In this document: positions 8,718-17,768 of the stretch, piece after piece
Layout of the letters: every line of letters begins with the position of its first letter
Position numbering within the stretch: the first letter of the stretch is position 1
Assembly: GCF_014323725.1 (NCBI RefSeq)
Contig: NZ_JABVED010000001.1
Coordinates: 416,505 to 480,504 of the forward strand
Direction of reading: 5' to 3'
Origin: Actinokineospora xionganensis
Lineage (GTDB): Bacteria > Actinomycetota > Actinomycetes > Mycobacteriales > Pseudonocardiaceae
DNA: 64,000 bases
The notes under the pieces: generated by a model
The model's input: the letters and a program-made list of their open reading frames with translations, nothing else
What the model was told of the DNA's origin: nothing
Databases searched by the model: none
Made by a program: the position numbers and the translations under genes

Positions 8718-9959
8718 CTACAGCGCGGTCAGGTTGTGCGCGGCCTTGATCTTCGCCGCACGGTGCGCGGTGGCCCACCCGGCCACCGTGCCTGCGATGA
8801 TCGAGGCCGCACTGGCCGCGAGCAGGGTCAACGCGTCGATCCGCACCGGCAGGGTGGGGACGTCCGAAGCGGTGGCCCCAGCGTCGTCCGTCGGCATCCC
8901 GGAGTGCCCAGCGCCCTGCATCGGCAAGGGTTGCGTCGCGGGCAGCGGGATGTCGGCGAGCAGGCCCGCCACCGCTGTCCCCAACGCGATGCCGACGACC
9001 GCACCGACAACGCTGAGGACGAGCGCCTCCAGACTGATGACCCGGACCACGTCCCGGCGCCGCCAGCCGACAGCCTTGAGCAGCCCGATCTCACGGGAAC
9101 GCTCGTTGACCATGCCCTGCAGGGCGAGCCAGCTCAGCATCACCCCGCCAAGCACGGCTATCGCCGCGGCGATAGCCGAGAACTTGGCCGAGATCCGACC
9201 GACGGCGCCGAAGACCTGGACCATGCTGTCCTCGGTGATCGCGCTGACCTGGCCGAGTTTTCCGTTGAGCGCGGCGACGACGGCGTCGGTCTGACTCGCG
9301 TCGGAGAGTTTGACGTGAATCTGGTTGACCGTGCCAGGAGCCATTCCCGCGATCTCCCGGGCGTCATCGATCGGGATGAACATGTTCGCCGAGGCCGCCT
9401 GACTGCCGTTGGCGACCTCGAGGATGCCCACGATCTCGAACTTCCGGCCGCCGATCGTCGCCGTCGAGCCCACCTGGAGATCGTAGAACCGCGCATAGTG
9501 CAGATCCGCCACCGCGATGCCACGCTCGCCCGCGCTGAAAGCCCGGCCCTCGGTCATGTCGTCCCGCAACAGCTTGCCAGGCCCGACAGCACGTTCGGCG
9601 CCGTCGACGCCCACGATGGTCACGGTCTCGCGCGCCCCGAACTCCCACAGTTGGACTGCGCCACTCGCCCCGTCGACCCGGTCCACTCCTTCGACGGTTT
9701 TCAGGTCGTCGTCAGCGAACGTGGCCAGTCCGTCGGGGGTCCGGATACCCCGGACCGACGAGTTCTCGGCCGCCGCACCAGGTCGAGTCAGCACCAAGTC
9801 GGCGCCGACGCTCTCCAACGGCGCGCGCGAGGCGGTCTGGAAGCCGGCGCCGAGAATGGAGATGGCCACGTACAGCGCGGCGCCGAACGCGACGCCCGCG
9901 ACGACCGCGACCGACCGCCTCCGCCTGCTGCGCAGCTGCGCCCACACGTAGCTGTTCAT
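8718..9959 (-). CDS. FtsX/MacB-type ABC transporter permease
   Basis: Membrane subunit of a MacB-like ABC system. The 413-residue protein has one N-terminal transmembrane segment (SVAVVAGVAFGAALYVAISI), a large extracytoplasmic domain of about 220 residues, and three C-terminal membrane segments with the conserved FtsX stretch REIGLLKAVGWRRRDVVRV. It is the last gene of a four-gene operon on this strand and overlaps the preceding lipoprotein gene as ATGA. A second permease of the same type begins the operon, so the transporter may be a heterodimer. Such systems move peptides, lipoproteins or drugs or act mechanically; the substrate is unknown. Confidence 0.87.
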   Translation of the reverse strand: MNSYVWAQLRSRRRRSVAVVAGVAFGAALYVAISILGAGFQTASRAPLESVGADLVLTRPGAAAENSSVRGIRTPDGLATFADDDLKTVEGVDRVDGASGAVQLWEFGARETVTIVGVDGAERAVGPGKLLRDDMTEGRAFSAGERGIAVADLHYARFYDLQVGSTATIGGRKFEIVGILEVANGSQAASANMFIPIDDAREIAGMAPGTVNQIHVKLSDASQTDAVVAALNGKLGQVSAITEDSMVQVFGAVGRISAKFSAIAAAIAVLGGVMLSWLALQGMVNERSREIGLLKAVGWRRRDVVRVISLEALVLSVVGAVVGIALGTAVAGLLADIPLPATQPLPMQGAGHSGMPTDDAGATASDVPTLPVRIDALTLLAASAASIIAGTVAGWATAHRAAKIKAAHNLTAL

Positions 9960-10414
9960 CGCTTGGCCAGCTCCTGATCGAGCGCGGCCCTGAGGTCCTC
10001 CATGGTCCAGTCGCCCTCGGCGGACTTCATCGGCGCCTTGCCTCTTGGGAAGCCGGTGAACCGCACGGTCCGCTCTCCCAAGGTCACATCGGGTTTCCCG
10101 TTGATGAGCACGAGGATCGCGACGTGCCCGGTGAGACCGTTGGCCTCGGCCAACTTCTTGCCGTCGTCGGACTCGGCGTCGTAACGGTGGACCGCGACGC
10201 GATCCCGGACCGGGTCGAGCAGCGCGTCGATCTCGGCCACGATCGGCCGCATCGGACGGTGGTCGAGGGCGATGATCTCGACCCGCGGGCCGTTCTCAGC
10301 CGGTTTCGCCTGTGAGGTCGCGTCGCTCTTGCCGCAGCCCGCGACGAGAATCAGCGCGGCGAACAGGAGCGCCACGACCCGGCTGGGACGGTGGATTGTT
10401 CGTGCGTTCATCAT
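9956..10414 (-). CDS. Small lipoprotein of the FtsX-type ABC operon
   Basis: A 152-residue protein with a signal sequence and lipobox LVAGC (Cys about residue 27), so probably anchored outside the membrane. The rest alternates beta and alpha segments (VAILVLINGKPDVTLGE) in a way that recalls a thioredoxin-like fold, but no CxxC pair is present. Both ends overlap neighbours by ATGA, which shows translational coupling with the ATPase upstream and the permease downstream. It is likely an accessory or substrate-capturing subunit of that transporter; no named family is claimed. Confidence 0.75.
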   Translation of the reverse strand: MMNARTIHRPSRVVALLFAALILVAGCGKSDATSQAKPAENGPRVEIIALDHRPMRPIVAEIDALLDPVRDRVAVHRYDAESDDGKKLAEANGLTGHVAILVLINGKPDVTLGERTVRFTGFPRGKAPMKSAEGDWTMEDLRAALDQELAKR

Positions 10415-11091
10415 TTTCCCTCTCCCGCTTCGGCCAGGACCTTGCCGTCCTGGATGCTGATCCTGCGGTCGGCCGCCGCCGCCACGTTCTCGTCGTGGGT
10501 GATGAGCACCGTCGCGGTCCCGGTGTCCGCGCGGAGTCGGGCGAAGAGGTCCAGGATCTCCTTGCCGGTCTTCGTGTCGAGGTTTCCCGTCGGCTCGTCG
10601 GCCAGCAGCAGCTTCGGATTTCCGACCAGCGCCCGCGCGATGGCGACGCGCTGTTGCTCTCCTCCGGACAACTGGGCGGGACGGTGGGTGACGCGGTTCC
10701 CGAGACCCACCTGGTCCAGCCGTTCCCGCGCGGCGGCTCTGGCGGCCTCGGTACTGCGTCGGGGCAGCAGCGGAACCGCGGCGTTGTCGAGCGCTGAGAG
10801 CGTCGGGATGAGGTGGAACGCCTGGAAGACCAGACCGACGTGTTCGGCCCGCCAGTCCGCGAGCGCGTCCTCGTCGTTGGCCCGCAACAGTTCCCCCGCG
10901 AACCTGATCTCGCCTTCGTCGGGCAGGTCGAGCCCCGCGATCAGGTTGAGCAAGGTGCTCTTGCCCGAGCCGGAACGGCCGACGATGGCGACGAATTCGG
11001 CTTCGTTGATGTGCAGATCGATCGAGTCGACGGCGACGACGCCGCCGAATCGCTTGCGCAGACCGGTGGCCCGCAGTAGTTCAGTCGACAC
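10411..11091 (-). CDS. ABC transporter ATPase, LolD/MacB type
   Basis: Cytoplasmic ATPase partner for the two FtsX-type permeases. The roughly 226-residue protein has Walker A GRSGSGKST, the signature LSGGEQQRVAIARAL, Walker B LLLADEPTGNLD with the LolD-type TGNLD extension, and the switch His in VLITHDENVA. The GTG start at 11091 is chosen because GGAGG lies six bases upstream; it overlaps the end of the upstream permease gene by 11 bases. All motifs are intact and length is normal. Confidence 0.9.
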   Translation of the reverse strand: MSTELLRATGLRKRFGGVVAVDSIDLHINEAEFVAIVGRSGSGKSTLLNLIAGLDLPDEGEIRFAGELLRANDEDALADWRAEHVGLVFQAFHLIPTLSALDNAAVPLLPRRSTEAARAAARERLDQVGLGNRVTHRPAQLSGGEQQRVAIARALVGNPKLLLADEPTGNLDTKTGKEILDLFARLRADTGTATVLITHDENVAAAADRRISIQDGKVLAEAGEGK

Positions 11092-12334
11092 GCCATACCT
11101 CCGAGGGCTTGATTCGTGCGGCCCGCCTGGACGCCGCCAGACCCGCGGTGACCGCGGCGAGCAGGCCGATGGCCAGGACGAGACCGATGGACAGCAGTTC
11201 CAAAGTGGAACGGAGCGGGACATCGATCGCGAGCTGCTTGGCGCCGTTCGCCACGAAATGCGGCGTCGGGCTGAGTTCCCAGGGGATCGGGATGCTCACC
11301 GAGGTCTGACTCAGCAACCACACCGTGATGAGGGACAGAAGCAGTCCGCTCGCCAGCCCGACGAAGGTCAGAGCGACGCTCTCTCCGACAAGCTGAGCCC
11401 GCAGACTCGACCTCGTCCAACCGACCGCACGGAGCACCGCGATGTCCCTGCGTCGCTGCCGCAACGTGGACAGCACCACGCGCAGCAGGCTGGCGGCGGC
11501 GAGGAGCAACGCGACGAAGCCGATGATGAGGCCGAACCGGTCGATGATGACGAAGCTGGGGCCGAGCACCTGGTCGAACGACTGCGGCGTGGTGACGATC
11601 GCCTCGCTGCCGAGCAGCGCCTTGATGTCGTCTGCCACCGCGGGCCCCCTGGCGGGGTTGGCTCTGACGAACAACACGTTCACATCGCCAGGGCGGATGT
11701 CATGCACCGACCGCACTCCGGGCGAGGCCTCCACCAGCCGCTGGGAATCAGCCAGCGGCAGGTAGACGTTGGCGTTCGCGACCTGGCCCGCCCGGCTGGT
11801 GTCCACCGTGCCGATGACCTCGAACGGGGATCCCGCGACCGATATGCGGTCCCCGAGGGTGATCTTGTGCTGCTCGGCGTAGCTGTTGTCCAACACCGCG
11901 ACGTCGTGATCGCCCGGGGTGAGGAACCGGCCTTGCGTGACCCCCGCCGCGAGCTTGTTCGGACCGACATCCGTCGTGGTGTCGATACCAAGCCCCACCA
12001 GGAGTTCCTCATCCTGGAACGACCAGAAGAACATGGCCGCGGCGACCGCCTCGACACCCGGGACTGCGCGGACCCGCTCCACCTCCTCGACGTGGACCGG
12101 GGACGTGGAGTGCGGGAAGACGACGTTCTCGAATGAAGCGGGACGGTCGCCCTGACGCTGTGCGACGACATCGGATCCGATGAGGGACAACGGCTCTCGG
12201 GCGGCCGCGCGATAGCCCGCGCCGTAAGCCTGCAGTCCGAGGAATATCGCGACACCCAGCGCGACGCTGATGACGCCGGTCAAGGTCCGGCGCGGGCGCC
12301 GGGCCAGTTCCGTGGCGATGAGCCACAGTTTCAT
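11081..12334 (-). CDS. FtsX/MacB-type ABC transporter permease (first gene of operon)
   Basis: The 417-residue protein resembles the permease at 8718-9959: an N-terminal membrane segment after RRPRRTLTGVISVALGV, a large outer domain, and three C-terminal membrane segments with RRDIAVLRAVGWTRSSLRAQ. The ATG at 12334 has GGAGG eight bases upstream. It opens an operon of permease, ATPase, lipoprotein and permease in which every junction overlaps. The location beside copper-export genes suggests, but does not show, a role in envelope stress or metal handling. The 186 bases upstream (12335-12520) hold its promoter and no gene I can support. Confidence 0.87.
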   Translation of the reverse strand: MKLWLIATELARRPRRTLTGVISVALGVAIFLGLQAYGAGYRAAAREPLSLIGSDVVAQRQGDRPASFENVVFPHSTSPVHVEEVERVRAVPGVEAVAAAMFFWSFQDEELLVGLGIDTTTDVGPNKLAAGVTQGRFLTPGDHDVAVLDNSYAEQHKITLGDRISVAGSPFEVIGTVDTSRAGQVANANVYLPLADSQRLVEASPGVRSVHDIRPGDVNVLFVRANPARGPAVADDIKALLGSEAIVTTPQSFDQVLGPSFVIIDRFGLIIGFVALLLAAASLLRVVLSTLRQRRRDIAVLRAVGWTRSSLRAQLVGESVALTFVGLASGLLLSLITVWLLSQTSVSIPIPWELSPTPHFVANGAKQLAIDVPLRSTLELLSIGLVLAIGLLAAVTAGLAASRRAARIKPSEVWRVD

Positions 12335-12520
12335 GGGACGAACCTCCGGTTCGATGGGTCGCCGCGAACAGCGCGCGCACGTGGTACCGAGGGCGCATGT
12401 CCGAGGCGTGTGAACGAGCGGGGATCGGCTGCACGGCTGTGGAAGGCGTATACGCGATCCGCAACCGACTCGTGCCGTTGCCAAAGGCATCCCGCGTCGG
12501 GACGTGTCTATCGAGGCGGC

Positions 12521-13111
12521 TCAGCCGGTGCCGAGGAGCTTCCGCATCTCGATGATCTCGGCCTTCTGTGCCTTGATGATCTCGCCCGCCAACGTCTTGG
12601 CCTGCTCGCTCTTGCCCTCGGCCAGCTGCTTCTCGGACATGGTGATCGCACCCTCGTGGTGTTCGATCATCATCTCGAGGAACATCCGGTCGAACGCGGC
12701 GCCGGACGCTTCGCGCAGTCGCGTCATCTGCTCGACGGACATCATGCCCTGCATGGAGTCGGCGTCGTGACCGCCGCTCTGCGAGGTGTTCGAATGGCCG
12801 CCGGAAACGCCCCACCCGGTGAGCCAACCCTGCATCAGCTTGATCTCGGGATCCTGCGCGGCCTGGATTCGCTGAGCGAGGCCCCTCACTTCCGGTGACG
12901 CCGCTCGGGTCGGCGCCAGGGCCGACATCTCGACGGCCTGGCTGTGGTGCGGGATCATGTCGGTCGCGAACTTGACGTCCGCGTCATTGCGGTCGTGGGT
13001 GGCCGTCTGGCCGCCTGAGTGGTTTCCGGGCTCGGCAGCCGAGCCGCAACCGGCGACGAGCGCGGCGCCGAAGACAGCGACGATGACGCCGCGAATGAGT
13101 TTGGTGCGCAT
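12521..13111 (-). CDS. DUF305 lipoprotein
   Basis: A 196-residue exported protein with lipobox LVAGC and two DUF305 hallmark blocks, MIPHHSQAVEM near residue 50 and MIEHHEGAITMSEKQ near residue 145, separated by a His/Met-containing linker. DUF305 proteins are ferritin-like helical proteins found in copper-resistance loci and may bind metal through these His and Met residues. The start at 13111 is preferred over an ATG two codons earlier because of spacing from AGAGG. Its place near copA and a His-rich membrane protein supports a copper role. Confidence 0.85.
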   Translation of the reverse strand: MRTKLIRGVIVAVFGAALVAGCGSAAEPGNHSGGQTATHDRNDADVKFATDMIPHHSQAVEMSALAPTRAASPEVRGLAQRIQAAQDPEIKLMQGWLTGWGVSGGHSNTSQSGGHDADSMQGMMSVEQMTRLREASGAAFDRMFLEMMIEHHEGAITMSEKQLAEGKSEQAKTLAGEIIKAQKAEIIEMRKLLGTG

Positions 13112-13207
13112 CAGCATTCCTCTGGGTGTCTGTTCATCAGTGGACGAACAGGTGCTTCGACCTGACGGATCGGACGCCTTCGGGGGTGTGCCGAAGACGT
13201 GGTCCTG

Positions 13208-13717
13208 TCACTGTCGAAGAACGCAGAGAGACGTGATGAGTTTGACCGTCGGAGGTCTGGGCCTCGGCAAGGACCGGATCGTCCCGACAGGTGGTTGGGG
13301 AAGCTTAAAACCGTGCCACGGACGACGTTCGCGCCATGCGGCCACAACCACCCGCAGCACGATCATGCCGATGAGAACGGCAAGGCAGAGCTTGAGAGTC
13401 GTGTGCGCGGGCGGCGTCGCCGGCGTCCGATCCGGCGTCACCGCGAAGTGGTCGGCCGCGTCACCGGTGCCTGCCGACGTGCCTGCACCGACCGCGGGTC
13501 GGGTCGTGGCCCCGTGTTCCATTCGCTCCGACGGCGCATGTCCCGAGAAGGCATGACCGGACATGGCTGCGTGGGTGGCGTGCACCGCAGCGGGTGCTAC
13601 GGCGCCGTGGTGGGCCGCGTGGTTCCTGGCCATCGTCACCGCGCCCAGCACCACACCGAGAAGGACGAGAAACGCGGCGGGCCGAAAGAGGGTGGACAGT
13701 GCGGTGGTGGCGACCAT
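13208..13717 (-). CDS. His-rich small membrane protein
   Basis: A 169-residue protein with two hydrophobic segments (PAAFLVLLGVVLGAVTMA near the N-terminus and LKLCLAVLIGMIVLRVVVAAW near residue 110). The connecting loop is rich in His and Met (NHAAHHGAV, ATHAAMSGHAFSGHAP). This resembles small actinobacterial membrane proteins that accompany DUF305 and copper genes. Function is unknown; extracytoplasmic metal binding is a reasonable inference. The start at 13717 is internal to a longer open frame and was chosen because upstream residues are Pro/Arg-rich and unlike a protein start. Confidence 0.55.
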   Translation of the reverse strand: MVATTALSTLFRPAAFLVLLGVVLGAVTMARNHAAHHGAVAPAAVHATHAAMSGHAFSGHAPSERMEHGATTRPAVGAGTSAGTGDAADHFAVTPDRTPATPPAHTTLKLCLAVLIGMIVLRVVVAAWRERRPWHGFKLPQPPVGTIRSLPRPRPPTVKLITSLCVLRQ

Positions 13718-13829
13718 CGGGCGTGCCGGTCGGTTCGCCGAGCGCGGGGACAGGGTCGGCGACCGCACCAGACCTCCCCCGATGGTTGGCTCGACGGGCG
13801 TTCCATCAGTCGGGACGCCGGTACTTACG

Positions 13830-13845
13830 ATCTACCATAGTAGAT
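13830..13845. promoter_or_regulatory. BlaI/MecI-like operator
   Basis: A perfect inverted repeat ATCTAC-CATA-GTAGAT lies about 90 bases upstream of the BlaI-family gene at 13937. The CTAC...GTAG symmetry matches the TAC/GTA-type operators of BlaI/MecI/CopY repressors, so autoregulation of the blaI-M56 pair is likely. Confidence 0.65.
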
Positions 13846-13936
13846 GCCAGAACTTTACGCTACGAAACCGGCCGAGGTTCCGCGCGGCGTAGCGTATGCC
13901 CACAAGTCGGGGACTAGAGCTTCAAGGGGAGGTCGG

Positions 13937-14296
13937 ATGCACGGCCTGGGTGATCTGGAAAGCGCCGTCATGGACATCCTGTGGCAGGCGGACCGCCCCC
14001 TGAAGGTCCGTGACGCGCTGGAGGACCTCAACAAGTCCCGCAATCTGGCGTACACAACCGTGTTGACGGTGCTGGACAACCTTCACCGGAAGGGTTGGGT
14101 CCGCCGTCAGCGGGCGGGCCGGGCGTTCGAGTTCGTGCCGGTCGACAGTCGAGAGGCGGCAGCCGCGCGTGCGCTGCGCGACCTGCTCGATTCGACCGGC
14201 GATCCCGATGCGGTGCTGCTGCACTTCGCCGAGTCGGCCTCGGACCGGGAGTCGGACTTGCTGCGGCGCGGATTGCGCAGGCGGGGTGGATCATGA
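13937..14296 (+). CDS. BlaI/MecI/CopY-family repressor
   Basis: A 119-residue winged-helix protein. It begins LGDLESAVMDILWQADRPLKVRDALEDL and has the family core AYTTVLTVLDNLHRKGWVRR followed by a dimerisation tail. It should repress its own operon and be released when the partner protease is activated. The ATG at 13937 follows AAGGGGAGG. Its stop overlaps the start of the M56 peptidase gene by 4 bases (ATGA), the classic repressor-protease arrangement. The operator-like repeat at 13830-13845 supports autoregulation. Whether copper or cell-wall stress is the signal cannot be told from sequence. Confidence 0.9.
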   Translation: MHGLGDLESAVMDILWQADRPLKVRDALEDLNKSRNLAYTTVLTVLDNLHRKGWVRRQRAGRAFEFVPVDSREAAAARALRDLLDSTGDPDAVLLHFAESASDRESDLLRRGLRRRGGS

Positions 14297-15249
14297 CGCC
14301 TGCCGTCGCTCTGCTGGCCGGCGCGATCGTCATCACGCTCTGGGGCCATCGAGTGCTGGCGAGGATGTTGAACTCGCGTGTCGAGCCGCAGGTCGCCTTG
14401 GTGTCGTGGCTGGTGCTCGTGGGCTGCTGCCTGTTGAGCATCGGGATCGCGGTCGGGCTGGTTCTCCTGCCGGGGCATGGCCCCGCGCACGGGATCATGC
14501 AGGTGATCCACCACTGTTGGAGCCATGTCCGCCCGGACGCGATGCCCTGGTATGTGACAGTGCCCGGAGTCCTTGTCTCCGTCGTGGTGGTTCTCGCCGG
14601 AGCGCGGGTCGCGGTCGCGATCATCGGCCACTTGCGGGCCGGTCGCGCTTTGCACCGTCGGCATGTGGAGACCCTGCGGATCGTGGCTCGATCCGAGCCT
14701 GGCGAGTATCCGACGATGTGGCTCGACCATGACGAACCCCTCGCCTACAGCGTTTCGGGGCGACCGAGCATGGTGGTGGCGACGAGTGGGCTGCACGACC
14801 GGTTGAGCAGGAGCTCGGTGGCCGCGGTGATCGCGCACGAGCGGGCGCACATTCGCGGCAATCACCACCTGCTGGTTGGAATCGCCGAGGCGCTGGCGAA
14901 GTCGCTCCCGATGCTCCCGTTCGCCCGCAACTCGCCGAAGTTCGTGCGGGCCATGGTCGAACTGAGTGCCGACCGCTCCGCCGCGCGCAGGCACGGCGCG
15001 CCGTCGGTCCGTGCGGCATTGCTGGCGATGGCAGGTGTGAGTACGCCGCCGCATGTCCTGGGCATGGCGCAGGACTCGGTGACCATGCGTCTTGACCGTT
15101 TGGAGAACTCCGACGTGCGCAAGAGCGCCGGACGCCGCAGGCTCGGAGCGAGTCTTGCTGGCGTCGCGGTGGTCGCCGCGTCGTTGACGATCAGTTCGTC
15201 GGTGCTGGCGGCCGCCACGACGGTCGTGTGCCCCCTCTTGTCACACTGA
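14293..15249 (+). CDS. M56-family membrane metalloprotease (BlaR1-like)
   Basis: A 318-residue membrane protein with the zinc-protease motif HERAH near residue 180 (AVIAHERAHIRGNHH) and an ELSADRSAARR segment supplying a further ligand. Hydrophobic segments lie at the N-terminus, near residues 35-60 and 95-115, and at the C-terminus. There is no beta-lactam-binding sensor domain, so it is a short M56 protein rather than a full BlaR1. Coupled by ATGA to the repressor gene, it probably cleaves or inactivates that repressor in response to an unknown signal. Confidence 0.88.
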   Translation: MTPAVALLAGAIVITLWGHRVLARMLNSRVEPQVALVSWLVLVGCCLLSIGIAVGLVLLPGHGPAHGIMQVIHHCWSHVRPDAMPWYVTVPGVLVSVVVVLAGARVAVAIIGHLRAGRALHRRHVETLRIVARSEPGEYPTMWLDHDEPLAYSVSGRPSMVVATSGLHDRLSRSSVAAVIAHERAHIRGNHHLLVGIAEALAKSLPMLPFARNSPKFVRAMVELSADRSAARRHGAPSVRAALLAMAGVSTPPHVLGMAQDSVTMRLDRLENSDVRKSAGRRRLGASLAGVAVVAASLTISSSVLAAATTVVCPLLSH

Positions 15250-15528
15250 TGTTTCGTCGGACGTTTTCCTTGTGGCGCATGGTCTAGGGTGATGGGCCGA
15301 TGAGACGAGTCCAGCCCATCTTCTATGCTGGATAGTTGTCAGCTCGGTCCTGTTCTCCTACCGTGCAGTCACGGTCCCGATAGGAATGGCCTCGTTTCGA
15401 AGGCGGAGACAACCGGCGGTGCGTGTGGGGCGCGACCGCGGCTGTCGCACCGATGTCCATCGCCGGTTCGCCGGGGACACCCGTTGGGGCGGGGCCGATC
15501 GCGACCTGAGCCTTGGAGGGGGAAATTG

Positions 15529-16695
15529 ATGTCCAGGACGGTGTATCTCGATCACCATGCCACCACGCCCTTGGACGAGCGTGTGCTTGCGGCCATGCGA
15601 CCATGGCTGACCACCGAGTGCGGCAACGCATCGAGTGCGCATCGGCTCGGGTCTTCGGCGGCTGCCGCGGTGGAGTCCGCTCGGATCGCGGTAGCGGCGT
15701 TGCTCGGCGCACACGATCCGGACGAGATCGTGTTCACCTCGGGAGCCACCGAATCGAACCAACTCGCCATCGTCGGCGTCGCTCTGAAGGCTCGACAACT
15801 GCGGGGCGCGCGCCACGTCCTGACCACGGCCGTGGAGCACAAATCCGTCTTCTCGGCGATGGAGTATCTCGTCGAGCACCACGGTTTCACCTCCTCGATC
15901 GTGCCGGTGGACCGAGCCGGGCGGGTCGACCCCGCGACGATCGCGGCGGCGGTCACCACCGAAACCGCTGTCCTGTCGACGATGGTGGCCAACAACGAGA
16001 TCGGGACGATTCAACCGGTTCGACACATCGCGGATTCCGTCCGAGATTCCGGGGTCGCCCTGCATGCCGACGCGACGCAGGCCATGGGCGGTATCGCCGT
16101 GTCGGTCGATGACCTCGGCGTCGACCTGCTCTCGCTATCCGGCCACAAGATCTACGGCCCCACCGGGGTCGGCGCTCTCTACGCCCGCCGGGGTGTGCCG
16201 ATGGCGGCGCTGCTTCCGGGCGGCGGCCAACAACGAGGACTTCGCGGGGGCACGTTCAACGTCGCCGGAATCGTCGGCATGGGCGAAGCGTGCCGAATTC
16301 TGACCGCGACGCGCGAAGAGGAATCCATTCGAACGGCGGGGTTGCGCGACCGTCTGCAGTCCGCGTTGATCGAGATGCTCCCGGACGCGGAGGTCAACGG
16401 GGACCAGGAGAACCGGCTGCCCAACAATCTCAGCCTCAGCGTGCCTGGGTTGGTGGCGGCGAGTCTGATGGCGTCATTGCCCGACGTGATCTTCGCGACC
16501 ACCTCGGCCTGCTCAAGCGGGGGAGAGTCGCACGTTCTCCAGGCGATCGGTCAGCGGGCGGAACCGGGCACCCTGCGGTTGAGCGTCGGAAGGCACACGA
16601 CCGTTGACGATGTCGACTACGCCGCGCGCGAACTGGTCTCGGCCATCAGGGCCGCGACGGGATCGGTCATGCGCGATGTCCATGCTGGTCGCTAG
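15529..16695 (+). CDS. Cysteine desulfurase (IscS/NifS family)
   Basis: PLP enzyme that takes sulfur from cysteine as an enzyme-bound persulfide. The 388-residue protein has YLDHHATTPLDERV at the start, the PLP Lys in SLSGHKIYGPTGVGALY near residue 205, RGGTFNVAGIVGMGEA, and the persulfide Cys in the loop TTSACSSGGESHVL near residue 328. A strong GGAGGGGG site precedes the ATG at 15529. No Fe-S scaffold gene is adjacent; it stands alone between the M56 gene and a pseudogene. It could serve general Fe-S or thionucleoside needs, or supply sulfur to the nearby biosynthetic cluster (unproven). The 279 bases upstream (15250-15528) show no gene. Confidence 0.9.
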   Translation: MSRTVYLDHHATTPLDERVLAAMRPWLTTECGNASSAHRLGSSAAAAVESARIAVAALLGAHDPDEIVFTSGATESNQLAIVGVALKARQLRGARHVLTTAVEHKSVFSAMEYLVEHHGFTSSIVPVDRAGRVDPATIAAAVTTETAVLSTMVANNEIGTIQPVRHIADSVRDSGVALHADATQAMGGIAVSVDDLGVDLLSLSGHKIYGPTGVGALYARRGVPMAALLPGGGQQRGLRGGTFNVAGIVGMGEACRILTATREEESIRTAGLRDRLQSALIEMLPDAEVNGDQENRLPNNLSLSVPGLVAASLMASLPDVIFATTSACSSGGESHVLQAIGQRAEPGTLRLSVGRHTTVDDVDYAARELVSAIRAATGSVMRDVHAGR

Positions 16696-16889
16696 GACGC
16701 GTTGGCGCCGCTGCCCGAGCGTCCCGCCAAGGCCTGGAAATCCGAGGAGATAGGCGAAAGCGAGGTCGCACGCTGCCGTGCCCGCGCGGGACCGCGGTTC
16801 ATGTACAACGCGGCGAGCGGCGTCGAGGAACGGGATCCGCTGAGTCACGCGACACGGTGACAGTGGGCGCGAGTCGCGTCGAGGGAGTC

Positions 16890-17145
16890 ATGGCCTTCCT
16901 CAACGGGCGCTTCCACGAGATGGCGCTCGTGGCCTTCATGGTGATCGGGCCGAATCTGCTCGGCGCGAAGGCGCCGATGAGAATCGTGCAGCTCATCCTG
17001 CCCCCGAATCGAACCGCACCTGTTCTACAACTTCATCGTGTTCGTCCCGATGGTCGTGGCCATGGTGGTGCGTCGACGCCTCCACGAGAAACGACGCTGC
17101 GGGGCCCCGCGATGCATCTGTGCCCGGACTGCGCTCGTCGGATGA
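16890..17145 (+). pseudogene. Frameshifted small membrane protein
   Basis: The frame starting at 16890 (GAGGGAG site) reads MAFLNGRFHEMALVAFMVIG and continues to about PPNRT near 17013. From 17011 the next frame continues as EPHLFYNFIVFVPMVVAMVV, then RRRLHEK, with a stop at 17143-17145. The two parts look like one short membrane protein split by a small deletion, plausibly slippage at a GAACCG repeat (net five bases lost). A sequencing error would give the same picture. The stretch 16696-16889 before it shows no supported gene. Confidence 0.55.
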
Positions 17146-17205
17146 CCCCGGCGGCCGAATCTCCACCGTGCGACGAGTTTCGCACGCCGTTCCCGCCGTG
17201 AGTGG

Positions 17206-17610
17206 TCAGGCGGAATGCTGCCTGTTCGATGTGGCCGACAGCAAAGTGGCGTGCAGCAGGCGAAGCAGGGCTGGGTCGGAGCGTGCCTGCTGGACGAAAT
17301 GCGGGATCGCGTCGGCGCCATGGGCGACGAGGACCTGGCGCACGGCCATGCCTGCCGGGCTGCTACTCGTCGCTCGGTAGGCGTAGCGCCGTCCCTGCTG
17401 GTCTCGCGCGGCCGCGCCCTTCTCCGTCAATCGGAGCAGCACTGTCATCACGGTGGTGTAGGCGAGTGGGGTCTCCCTGCCCTCGTTCACACGGTCCATG
17501 ACGTTCCGCACGTAGAGCGGTTCCGGGCTCGACCACAGCACGCCGAGCGTTTCGGCTTCCAATGAGCTGCGCAACGACAGTCCTCCCCGGTCATGGTCAC
17601 GCAATGTCAT
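17206..17610 (-). CDS. BlaI/MecI/CopY-family repressor
   Basis: A 134-residue winged-helix repressor with the family pattern LEAETLGVLWSSPEPLYVRNVMDRV and AYTTVMTVLLRLTEKG, then a C-terminal region with no protease partner next to it. It is encoded opposite the first cluster genes, and a CTAC...GTAG repeat (17769-17788) lies in the intergenic stretch between it and the methyltransferase gene at 17860. It is a good candidate for controlling the left edge of the biosynthetic cluster. The signal is unknown. Confidence 0.87.
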   Translation of the reverse strand: MTLRDHDRGGLSLRSSLEAETLGVLWSSPEPLYVRNVMDRVNEGRETPLAYTTVMTVLLRLTEKGAAARDQQGRRYAYRATSSSPAGMAVRQVLVAHGADAIPHFVQQARSDPALLRLLHATLLSATSNRQHSA

Positions 17611-17768
17611 CCAACGCTTCCCCAGGGCGAGATTTTACCGGGGGAGCCGGTGCGTCAACAAGACGAACTCCTAAGAAGCTTAGGTGTTCGTCGGGTCTCG
17701 TGGGGGCTGTTGGCGCAGTTTCCGACAGTCCGCCCGGCCGGTCGGCGGCTGTGGTAGGCGGCTTGTCT

